Source: CAYPPG01 sp964412555
GTDB lineage: Bacteria > Hinthialibacterota > Hinthialibacteria > Hinthialibacterales > Hinthialibacteraceae
Direction: 5' to 3'
Length of the DNA stretch: 25,389 nt
NCBI GenBank assembly: GCA_964412555.1
Contig: CAYPPG010000085.1
Location: 1 to 25,389, forward strand
The position numbers and the translations under genes were made by a program. Shown here one piece after another: positions 1 to 6,733 of the stretch (position 1 is the stretch's first letter; each line of letters begins with the position of its first letter). The notes under the pieces were generated by a model. That model did not search any database. It was given only the letters and a program-made list of their open reading frames with translations, and was not told where the DNA came from.

Positions 1-189
1 GTAATCCACCTTAAAAAAAGGTTAAATTTGTCTAGACAATGGGGTACACCTTATAACTTATTTTTGCTGAATCCTATCTGCTATTGTTATGTGTGAACGG
101 GTACCCCAGAACTTGAATCACATCTTTCATGATTTACCAAAATCTCCAAAGTCACCGGGATGGCACAAGATCAGTATTTATGATCCTTC
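1..189. other. Intergenic region at left window edge
   Basis: No coding sequence is supported here. The stretch holds the 12-bp palindrome listed separately at 28-39. It also holds an imperfect inverted pair, GGGGTACACC at 41-50 and CGGGTACCCC at 98-107. No terminator with a T-tract is evident for the leftward sulfatase that ends at 190. Confidence 0.5.
28..39. promoter_or_regulatory. GntR/HutC-like palindromic operator candidate
   Basis: TTGTCTAGACAA is a perfect 12-bp palindrome. It fits the GT-N4-AC core of operators bound by HutC-subfamily GntR regulators such as NagR/DasR, HutC and PhnF. The match is seen directly; the regulator assignment is inference. The site lies just past the 3' end of the sulfatase, so it probably serves a gene left of the window. 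A 12-bp palindrome can also arise by chance. Confidence 0.35.
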
Positions 190-1608
190 TTAATCGGAAT
201 TTTTAATTCGTTTTTTCAATCGAACAAGTTCATTGAACAGTTGTTTTTTCGTTGCAGCAAGAGTTTCATCATCAATACGGTTCACCATCTCTTGAGGATC
301 CTTCTCCAAATCATACAACTCTTCATATGCCAGTTTCGATGGATCATCGATGTCATACGTTTGAACATATTTCCATCGTCCGGTACGAACTGCGGTGAGA
401 GGCCAGCTGCCGAGTTGGGATTTGAGCGCTTCGTAGAGGAAACTTGTTCTCCATTCGGTTTGATTCTGTTTTCTGAAAAGTGGAGAAAGGTTACTTCCAT
501 GCATGTTATCCGGTATCGAAACTCCGGCCAGCTGTAATATAGTTGGAGCCAAGTCGGCATTCAGGATCAGCCGGCTATCCACACCTTTTTCGATTCCTGG
601 TCCGCAGAATATCAAGGGAACCCGGATGGATTTTTCATAGGGCAGCACCTTGCTGGTGAAACCGTGTTCACCCATAAACCAGCCGTTATCGCCGATGAGG
701 ATGATGTAGGTGTTCTCCCGTAAGCCGAGTTGATCCACTTTTTCTAACAAGGTTCCGAGCGAAGCATCCATTTCCGTGATCGACGCATAATAGCGTTTGC
801 AATGCCGCTGGATCGCTTCTTTTTTATCGTATCCGTATTTCAAGGCTTGGGTGCGGCTGCGGCTTTCTTTGAGATAGGGCGGTTTGCCTTCGAGGTCGTC
901 CTGCCAGGTTTCCGGTACCGGCATTTCGTCTTGGTCATACATTGCCAAGGTTTCCGGCCGAGCGTTCCAGTCGAACTCATGATTCATATGAGGAATCTGG
1001 GTACAGTGAAACAGGAAAAAGGGGCGTTTTTTTGCAACGGCCTGGTCGAGAAAATCACATGACTGCCGGGCGTTGTAATCTTCAATAAATCCTTCGATCA
1101 CTTTTTCTTCGCCATCTTCGATCACGGTTCGATTGTAATAACGGCCGTTCGATCGGAAATACCGATAGAAATCGAATCCGCACCACTCCGGCGAATTCGT
1201 TAAGTGCCATTTGCCCACCATCCCGGTAAAATATCCCGCTTCCTTCAAATAATGAGCGATGGTTTTCTCATCTTCGTTCAATCCGCCTCCGACCCTCATC
1301 ACACCATTCGCGCTGCCGTACCGCCCGGTCAAGCAGGTGGCACGGCTGGGACTGCAAATCGAACAGGTAACAAATGTGTTTTCGAAATGAATTCCTCGCT
1401 CCGCCAAGGCATCGAGATTCGGTGTTCGAATAAGTGAATTGCCGGCGCAGCCCAGCGCATCATGGCGCTGGTCGTCGGTTAGAATGAAGATGAAATTCGG
1501 TTTTTGGTTGGTTTCGGACTTACTGTATGATTTTCGCGACAAAGCACTGACACATGCCCACGACGAAGCGAAAGTACGCAATACGTTTCTTCGAGATATT
1601 TTTTCCAT
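190..1608 (-). CDS. Tat-exported sulfatase (S1 family, arylsulfatase-like)
   Basis: This is a 472-residue sulfatase of the alkaline-phosphatase superfamily, which hydrolyses sulfate esters outside the cytoplasm. The N-terminus has a twin-arginine motif (SRRNVLRTF) within the first 15 residues. Metal ligands lie in FILTDDQ near residue 41. The formylglycine signature CSPSR has its catalytic Cys at residue 85, so a formylglycine-generating enzyme is expected elsewhere in the genome. IILIGDNGWFMGEHG supplies the second metal-binding Asp-Asn. The ATG at 1608 is preferred because an AGGGG-type ribosome binding site lies about 9 nt upstream; an in-frame TTG at 1647 would add 13 residues before the Tat motif. 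The gene diverges from the secreted EF-hand gene at 1772. The substrate cannot be read from sequence, but polysaccharide or glycosaminoglycan sulfate is typical. Confidence 0.9.
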   Translation of the reverse strand: MEKISRRNVLRTFASSWACVSALSRKSYSKSETNQKPNFIFILTDDQRHDALGCAGNSLIRTPNLDALAERGIHFENTFVTCSICSPSRATCLTGRYGSANGVMRVGGGLNEDEKTIAHYLKEAGYFTGMVGKWHLTNSPEWCGFDFYRYFRSNGRYYNRTVIEDGEEKVIEGFIEDYNARQSCDFLDQAVAKKRPFFLFHCTQIPHMNHEFDWNARPETLAMYDQDEMPVPETWQDDLEGKPPYLKESRSRTQALKYGYDKKEAIQRHCKRYYASITEMDASLGTLLEKVDQLGLRENTYIILIGDNGWFMGEHGFTSKVLPYEKSIRVPLIFCGPGIEKGVDSRLILNADLAPTILQLAGVSIPDNMHGSNLSPLFRKQNQTEWRTSFLYEALKSQLGSWPLTAVRTGRWKYVQTYDIDDPSKLAYEELYDLEKDPQEMVNRIDDETLAATKKQLFNELVRLKKRIKNSD

Positions 1609-1697
1609 TGTACGATAACCCCTATTTGGATTTATGGTGACACTCAATTCTTGTAAGAATAATAAATATTTGATTTCGAGCGAAAACTCGCTTACTG

Positions 1698-1726
1698 TTG
1701 TTTTCCTACAATAACTCCTCTAATAT
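1698..1726 (+). promoter_or_regulatory. Putative promoter of the EF-hand protein gene
   Basis: A TTGTTT -35-like hexamer at 1698-1703 and a TAATAT -10-like hexamer at 1721-1726 are separated by 17 bp. They lie about 25 bp before the AAGGAG at 1751-1756. Both hexamers deviate from consensus, so this is a moderate call based on spacing and position. Confidence 0.35.
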
Positions 1727-1771
1727 TAATTCGAATCGGATTTTTTGGGAAAGGAGATACAAAGAGAAACA

Positions 1772-2536
1772 GTGAGAATATCTCGGATTCAATGGTTCAC
1801 TTTGTTCATCTCCGTTGCCTTTTTGTGTCCACATGATTTGTCCGCTCACCAGCCCTTCCAATCCTACATTCAACATCAAACAACTGTACAACTATCAAAA
1901 GAATACATCGATCTCGAACTCGAATTGACTTTTTACAATCTGCTTGCTTTATCACACCGGCAAGAAATCGATCAGGATAAGAATGAAGAAATCGGGAAAC
2001 CGGAAATTGAAGATTATCTTTCACACCAAGAAGATTTGTATCCTCATTTGTTTAGCATATCAATCAACGGGAAACGACTCCAATTGATTCCGTTATACGA
2101 ACCGGAATTAAAATTGCTTGGTGATCCCCGTACCGCTCCAAGCCCTTTTCAACTAAGGTTTTTTCTTTTTGCAGAAATCCCACTACAAACGGATTCCAAC
2201 ATGCGGATTGAACTCCAGGATCAATTGTTTCCTGATTATCCGGCCGTGTGCATTTGGAATACAACAGCGCAAGATGGTATTCGCTTAACCAACTCAAAAT
2301 CGACTGTTGTTTACACATCCAAAGCCATCAAAACTGTCCCTCGAATCCACCGTATCCACGCTATAAATGAAAAATATGCTAATATCAAGGGGAAAGCAAG
2401 CGTCCCCGCTTGCCAAACGATGCAGGCGAGGACGCCTGCTCTCCCCACGTTTATGATCAGGAAAAGACCAATTCAAAACTCCGATCGTTGTATATTCCCA
2501 GGAGTGATTGCCTATATGATCAATATTCCGAAATAA
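1772..2536 (+). CDS. Secreted hypothetical protein with one EF-hand loop
   Basis: I do not recognise the family. The GTG at 1772 gives a protein of 254 residues starting MRISRIQWFTLFI, with a basic N-terminus, a hydrophobic core and a likely signal peptidase site after DLSA. An upstream in-frame TTG at 1745 is possible, but it precedes the AAGGAG at 1751-1756 and would spoil the signal peptide; spacing from that AAGGAG to the GTG is long (15 nt). After a beta-rich stretch the protein has DQDKNEEIGKPE, a complete 12-residue EF-hand loop with acidic or polar residues at 1, 3, 5 and 12 and Ile at 8. This suggests calcium binding outside the cell. The last quarter is partly encoded by a 58-bp palindromic repeat (2389-2446), so the C-terminus may not be ancestral. 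The metallohydrolase gene starts 57 bp downstream. Confidence 0.65.
   Translation: MRISRIQWFTLFISVAFLCPHDLSAHQPFQSYIQHQTTVQLSKEYIDLELELTFYNLLALSHRQEIDQDKNEEIGKPEIEDYLSHQEDLYPHLFSISINGKRLQLIPLYEPELKLLGDPRTAPSPFQLRFFLFAEIPLQTDSNMRIELQDQLFPDYPAVCIWNTTAQDGIRLTNSKSTVVYTSKAIKTVPRIHRIHAINEKYANIKGKASVPACQTMQARTPALPTFMIRKRPIQNSDRCIFPGVIAYMINIPK
2389..2446. repeat. Cloverleaf-like palindromic repeat inside a coding region
   Basis: Two perfect 7-4-7 hairpins lie side by side: GCAAGCG-tccc-CGCTTGC (2396-2413) and GCAGGCG-agga-CGCCTGC (2422-2439). They are enclosed by GGGGA (2389-2393) and TCCCC (2442-2446), so the whole can fold as a stem with two arms. It is in-frame with the EF-hand protein and encodes SVPACQTMQARTPALP. 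GC content rises sharply against the AT-rich flanks. This is the design of a small dispersed palindromic element. Confidence 0.75.
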
Positions 2537-2593
2537 GAAATACACACAACAAAGTGAATGATTATTAATAATGACATACTATGGGGAGAAATT

Positions 2594-4753
2594 ATGAAAA
2601 AATATGCACCAATATTTATTCTTGTTTTTGCCTGCATCTCAACTCTTCATGCCGCCGATGAAAGAGGGCCGTCTCTCAAAAATGCTTCGGAATTGACCGG
2701 AGAATTGTTGATTCGCCATGCCTATCTATTCGAAGGAGAGGAAAAGGGGAAACTCGATACCATCAACCGAAGATTACGCCAATTGCAAAATCAATTTGAA
2801 AAATCCGAACAAGAGGAAAAAAAATCGGCATTCTATACTGAAGGGCAAGAAATCATCAGCCGGCTTTTCGAGCACCTGAAAAAGATGCCGATTCTGATCA
2901 ATGTTACAGAGAATGATATCAATAAAATTATTCCTGCCGATGTTCCTATCGAATTCCCGGGTGATCTCGGCAGTTTGTTGTTTCGGGTTACTCTCGGGGA
3001 AGAGCGCACCCGCTTTGTCACCGTCACTCATGACTTCGCCGAAAAAGACAAAATCCAAGCGGAAATCGTGCCGGATGGCGAAACCTGGATTTTGGTCAGT
3101 GTACTCAACGTACCGGAAAACATGACGACGGCTCAAGTGGAATTGGCGCGAGAGCCGCAAGCCCCACTCAGTTTTCAAGTCAGGACCCAAATTCCACAAG
3201 CCGGTAGATTGAAAGTATCGGTTCTCTCTTCCGATACCGGCAAACCGGTTTCCTCGATGATTCGGATGATTTGGAAAGCCAACGGACAAGACCGCAAACC
3301 GAGTAATGCCCTCGAATTCGCTCAACAAATGGACCACCAAGGGAATCCATCCGGCCGCAGAGTCGCTCAACTCCCCGGACGCCTTGCCGGCCCCTACTGG
3401 TGCGTCCCCAAACCGTTTGATATGAGCCTACCACCCGGTGAATGGGAAATCACCGTCCGCCGCGGAGTCGAACATGTTCCTGTCTTTGACACCATCACGA
3501 TCGTGTCGGGCAAGACCGTTGAGAAAACCTATCAGCCCCGCCGCTGGGTGGATATGCGGCATCTCGGATGGTATTCCGGCGACGATCACGTCCATTGTCA
3601 AATTCGCAGCGACATCGATGCGGAACGTCTTCTGTCGTGGGTCAAAGCGGAAGATATTCACGTCGCCAATGTCGTCAAAATGGGCGATATTTACCGGACT
3701 TGGTTCGAACAGTGCGGTTGGGGAAAGGAGTATCGAGTCACGGAAGGTGACACAGTTCTCTCGCCAGGGCAGGAGTGCCCCCGCACTCACACTGAATTGG
3801 GGCACACTATTCACATGAACACCCAAAACATGGTTCGGAACACGGATCAATACTTTTTGTACGATTTGATTTTCGATGAAGTGCACAAACAAGGCGGACT
3901 CTCCGGCTATTGCCATGTGCTGTTCAATATGTTCCAAGTACATCGCGACATGAGCATCAATATCCCCAAAAACAAGGTCGATTTCATCGAGTTGATGCAA
4001 TTCAACGAATTGGGGACCGATCTCTTTTATGACTTTCTCAATCTCGGATTCAAAATGACCGCTTCCGCCGGTTCGGACGTGCCATGGGGTGGAACCGTCG
4101 GCGAAGTGCGCATGTACGCCTATATCGGCGAACGGCCTTTTTCCGCCGATGCATGGTTTGATGCCATTCGAAAAGGGCATACATACGTCACCAACGGCCC
4201 TATGATCGAATTGAAAGTCAATGGGGCAATTCCTGGCGATGAGGTACTCGTCGACCAAGAACGTATGCTGCACGTTCGCGCCAGGGCGTGGGGCGATCCT
4301 GAACGTATGGTTCCCGTGCAACTCGATATTATCTCGCAGGGAGAAATCATCCGCTCAGCCACTTCCGATGATCCGAAAACAAGAGAATTGCTTCTTGATT
4401 TCAACCTGCCCGCCCGGGACGGATTCTGGATTGCAGCCAAAGCGACCGGAAGCGACGAATCCGAAGCACATACGACACCCATCTATGTAATCCGTCCGCC
4501 GCTTCGTTTCTGGAAACACGGGAAAGTGGATGAACTCATCGATAAAAGACTGAAAAGTCTTCAGGAAGTGGATGAACTCATTACGGATTATACGCAAAGG
4601 GTTGAAGAGGGAAAAAGTAACAACAATCGAGCCATCCAAGTACTGGCTGCTTTGGAAGATCAACTCCGTGAACGTGTAGTAGAGGCTCGAAAGATCTATA
4701 ACGATCTTCGGATCAAAGCGATCGAAGAAGATGAAATCAGAAATCAAGATTGA
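2594..4753 (+). CDS. Secreted CehA/McbA-family metallohydrolase
   Basis: This is a 719-residue protein with an Sec signal peptide (MKKYAPIFILVFACISTLHA), a helical charged segment to about residue 95, a beta-rich middle and a PHP-type metal hydrolase domain. Key residues are HVH (His332, His334) in GDDHVHC, the ECPRTHTELGH segment, GYCHVLF, and SAGSDVPWG with Asp495, all in the order expected for CehA/McbA proteins related to carbaryl hydrolase. The C-terminal 80 residues are strongly charged and probably coiled-coil. The ATG at 2594 is chosen because GGGGAGA lies just upstream and a clean signal peptide follows; an in-frame ATG at 2558 would put a hydrophilic stretch first. Most family members have no known substrate; in this type of genome they often sit near sulfatases, as here. 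The real substrate is unknown. Confidence 0.8.
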   Translation: MKKYAPIFILVFACISTLHAADERGPSLKNASELTGELLIRHAYLFEGEEKGKLDTINRRLRQLQNQFEKSEQEEKKSAFYTEGQEIISRLFEHLKKMPILINVTENDINKIIPADVPIEFPGDLGSLLFRVTLGEERTRFVTVTHDFAEKDKIQAEIVPDGETWILVSVLNVPENMTTAQVELAREPQAPLSFQVRTQIPQAGRLKVSVLSSDTGKPVSSMIRMIWKANGQDRKPSNALEFAQQMDHQGNPSGRRVAQLPGRLAGPYWCVPKPFDMSLPPGEWEITVRRGVEHVPVFDTITIVSGKTVEKTYQPRRWVDMRHLGWYSGDDHVHCQIRSDIDAERLLSWVKAEDIHVANVVKMGDIYRTWFEQCGWGKEYRVTEGDTVLSPGQECPRTHTELGHTIHMNTQNMVRNTDQYFLYDLIFDEVHKQGGLSGYCHVLFNMFQVHRDMSINIPKNKVDFIELMQFNELGTDLFYDFLNLGFKMTASAGSDVPWGGTVGEVRMYAYIGERPFSADAWFDAIRKGHTYVTNGPMIELKVNGAIPGDEVLVDQERMLHVRARAWGDPERMVPVQLDIISQGEIIRSATSDDPKTRELLLDFNLPARDGFWIAAKATGSDESEAHTTPIYVIRPPLRFWKHGKVDELIDKRLKSLQEVDELITDYTQRVEEGKSNNNRAIQVLAALEDQLRERVVEARKIYNDLRIKAIEEDEIRNQD

Positions 4754-4892
4754 ATAGTGGCAATTCGCAAGTCTTTTGCGAAAGCCGCCAGTTCAGAAAT
4801 ACTGGCTCCCATAAATATGTTCTTAGGATCGTGATGTTGAACCTTCCGGCTTGCGCTCCCCCCAACAAACAAGGTGCAACCAAACTGATATA

Positions 4893-4910
4893 TGAACGTT
4901 AATTCGTTCA
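4893..4910. promoter_or_regulatory. Palindromic operator O1 of the fasciclin promoter
   Basis: TGAACGTTAATTCGTTCA has arms TGAACG/CGTTCA around a 6-nt centre. The arms extend to 8 bp (TATGAACG/CGTTCATA, 4891-4912). It is nearly identical to the site at 4998-5015, and the starts are 105 bp apart, about ten helical turns. It lies about 100 bp upstream of the predicted transcription start. Confidence 0.6.
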
Positions 4911-4959
4911 TAGAACATAGCCTCTCCCCAAAAAAAGTCCATATTTTTTCAAAAAATAC

Positions 4960-4987
4960 TTGCATTACTTGGAACATGAGATATAGT
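4960..4987 (+). promoter_or_regulatory. Predicted sigma-70-type promoter of the fasciclin gene
   Basis: TTGCAT (4960-4965) and TATAGT (4982-4987) are spaced by 16 bp. Upstream, 4929-4957 is made of A- and T-tracts resembling an UP element. Transcription would start near 4994, right at the edge of the operator at 4998-5015, which is a classic repressor position. Confidence 0.5.
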
Positions 4988-4997
4988 TATATTCGAT

Positions 4998-5015
4998 TGA
5001 ACGTTAAAACGTTCA
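4998..5015. promoter_or_regulatory. Palindromic operator O2 of the fasciclin promoter
   Basis: TGAACGTTAAAACGTTCA shares 16 of 18 bases with O1, including both arms and the 6-nt spacing. It overlaps or immediately follows the predicted start site. A third degenerate copy, TGAACGAAAAAATGTTCT at 5071-5088, begins 73 bp further on, about seven helical turns. Confidence 0.6.
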
Positions 5016-5276
5016 CATTCAAAAATAAGCAGAGGCAAAATTCATGATCGACAAAGAGAAAATAAAAACCTGAACGAAAAAATGTTCTTTACAGAAGGCC
5101 TTAAACAAAAACCCGAGAAAATAGCAACTTTGAATAGATCGCCAAGTTTAAAATTTGAAAGGAGGTGCTGAACCGAAAAGAGAGTATTCGTAGCAGAAAG
5201 CCAGATAAGTAAAAAAGTTTCCAACAAAAATTACGAAAAAACAGAAACATCACAAAAAACCAGAAGGAGAATTGAC

Positions 5277-6173
5277 ATGATGAACAAAATTCGAACTTTA
5301 ACTGTTTTCTTTACAGTGATCGCAACCGTGATGACCGTCAGCGCTTCTGAACAGTGCTCAATGAAGAAAGACATCGTCGATACTGCCGTGTCTGCGGGTA
5401 GTTTCAATACGCTCGTTACCGCTGTGAAGGAAGCCGGTTTGGTCGAAACTCTCAAGGGTGAAGGTCCTTTCACGGTATTTGCTCCAACAGACGACGCATT
5501 CGCGGAGTTACCGGAAGGAACAATTGAAACTTTATTGAAACCGGAAAACAAACAGAAACTCGTCGATATTCTGACCTATCACGTTGTTCCCGGAAGTGTG
5601 AAAGCGGAGCAGGTAGTAAAACTCGACTCAGCCAAGACGGTCAACGGCCAATCCGTATCGATAGCAGTCAGCGACAAAGGCGTCATGGTTGACAATGCAA
5701 AGGTAATCAAAACCGATATTACAACATCCAACGGTATCATTCACGTCATCGACTCCGTTATTTTGCCGAAAGATATCGTTGACCGTGCCGTATCCGCCGG
5801 TAGTTTCAATACACTGGTTGCAGCCGTAAAAGCAGCCGGATTGGTAGAAACATTGAAAGGGGAAGGTCCCTTCACTGTATTCGCTCCAACGGATGCCGCT
5901 TTTGCCAAACTGGCAGAGGGTACAGTCGAATCCCTATTGAAACCGGAAAACAAACAGAAACTTGTTGACATTCTTACATACCACGTAGTTCCAGGAAAAG
6001 TGTTGGCTCAAGATGTTATCGGTATGAAAAAAGCTAAGACCGTGCAAGGCAAAGAATTTTCCATCAAGGTCAAAGATGGAAGTGTGAGTGTCGATAACGC
6101 TAAAGTGGTTGCAACCGATATTCTTTGCAACAATGGGGTGATCCATGTGATTGATGAGGTGATACTTCCATAG
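5277..6173 (+). CDS. Secreted protein with two tandem fasciclin (FAS1) domains
   Basis: This is a 298-residue protein. A signal peptide (to about residue 24, VSAS) is followed by two FAS1 domains of exactly 134 residues, 31-164 and 165-298, joined with no linker. Each has the H1 motif FTVFAPTD, the H2 region DILTYHVVPG and the closing NG(I/V)IHVID.VILP. By my alignment the domains match at 101 of 134 positions without a gap. FAS1 domains are extracellular adhesion modules; bacterial ones are usually secreted or cell-surface proteins. The start is supported by AGAAGGAGA at 5262-5270, 6 nt before the ATG; a second ATG follows at once. The gene stands alone with its own promoter and terminator, and the operator pair upstream suggests repression. 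Confidence 0.92.
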   Translation: MMNKIRTLTVFFTVIATVMTVSASEQCSMKKDIVDTAVSAGSFNTLVTAVKEAGLVETLKGEGPFTVFAPTDDAFAELPEGTIETLLKPENKQKLVDILTYHVVPGSVKAEQVVKLDSAKTVNGQSVSIAVSDKGVMVDNAKVIKTDITTSNGIIHVIDSVILPKDIVDRAVSAGSFNTLVAAVKAAGLVETLKGEGPFTVFAPTDAAFAKLAEGTVESLLKPENKQKLVDILTYHVVPGKVLAQDVIGMKKAKTVQGKEFSIKVKDGSVSVDNAKVVATDILCNNGVIHVIDEVILP

Positions 6174-6232
6174 GACAGACTTCTCATAATGGCTTCACCA
6201 TCACAATAAAATTACAGAGTAATTATACTTGC

Positions 6233-6271
6233 AAAAACGGCATCTCTTTCCATATAGGGATGCCGTTTTTT
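6233..6271. terminator. Bidirectional rho-independent terminator
   Basis: AAAAACGGCATC (6233-6244) pairs with GATGCCGTTTTT (6259-6270), extending inward by a U-G and a C-G pair to leave a 10-nt loop. The A-tract on one side and T-tract on the other let it end both the fasciclin transcript and the converging DUF433 transcript. Confidence 0.85.
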
Positions 6272-6287
6272 ATTAGATTTTCTTTCA

Positions 6288-6527
6288 TTAAATCGGTAAA
6301 CTCCTTTTTCGAAATCGATTTTTTTCGAGAGTAAGATAAGCCGCATACGCTAGAGCTTGCCGTAAATCTTCTTCTTCCAGATACGGGAAATCGTCCAAAA
6401 TTTGCTCAAAAGTATTTCCTGCCGCTACGAGTTCGACAATCTGATGGAATGGATACCTCATGCCTCTAATACAAGGTTTTCCACTGCATTGGTTTGGACT
6501 GATTGTAATCCGGTCAAACATGTTCAT
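6288..6527 (-). CDS. DUF433 domain protein (VapB45-type antitoxin-like)
   Basis: This 79-residue protein is full length for DUF433. It shows the characteristic start (DRITISPNQCSGKPCIRGMRYP) and the following helical part with FEQILDDFPYLEEEDLRQALAYAAY. The fold is helix-turn-helix-like, and members often act as antitoxins beside a DUF5615 PIN-like toxin. No such partner is present: the next sequence downstream on this strand is the shared terminator and the fasciclin gene. ATG codons occur at 6527 and 6521; GGGAGA directly upstream fits 6521 slightly better by spacing. Function is inferred from the family only. Confidence 0.82.
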   Translation of the reverse strand: MNMFDRITISPNQCSGKPCIRGMRYPFHQIVELVAAGNTFEQILDDFPYLEEEDLRQALAYAAYLTLEKNRFRKRSLPI

Positions 6528-6733
6528 TCTCCCTTTCTTTTCAGTCAGGATAACCGCAAAGACTCTTCTGTTCGATAGGATTATTCAAGATTATTCTAGC
6601 AACAAAAGTCATTCTCAATAATCGCTTTTCAATCCATTCCACATGATAGTTTCATTGAATCACTTTCCACAATCATTGAATGTTCAGATAAATCATGAAA
6701 TAATTGGAGAATTCAATCGCAAGGAGCTTCAGA

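Larger units (their letters stand above)
4754..5276. other. Long intergenic regulatory region
   Basis: A 523-bp gap with no convincing gene. It opens with two hairpins after the metallohydrolase gene: TTCGCAA/TTGCGAA (4764-4782) and GCCAGT/ACTGGC (4787-4806). Neither has a clear T-tract, so they are at best weak terminators. Next come an A/T-tract region, a promoter and three related palindromes, listed separately. The remaining part, about 280 nt, would be the leader of the fasciclin mRNA. It contains GGAGGTG at 5161-5167 that serves no obvious start codon, and two very short ORFs (5044-5073 and 5082-5171). Confidence 0.6.

Noticed and set aside
3428..4321. 297-residue antisense ORF within the metallohydrolase gene
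   Set aside because: It is the complement of a strongly supported gene with conserved metal-binding motifs; its protein shows no family features.
4744..4977. 77-residue minus-strand ORF after the metallohydrolase gene
   Set aside because: It covers the A/T-tract, the promoter and operator O1, has no ribosome binding site of note and shows no recognisable domain. The DNA looks regulatory.
5082..5171. 29-residue ORF in the fasciclin leader as a real gene
   Set aside because: No ribosome binding site precedes it and the composition is like the surrounding AT-rich leader; kept only as an observation.
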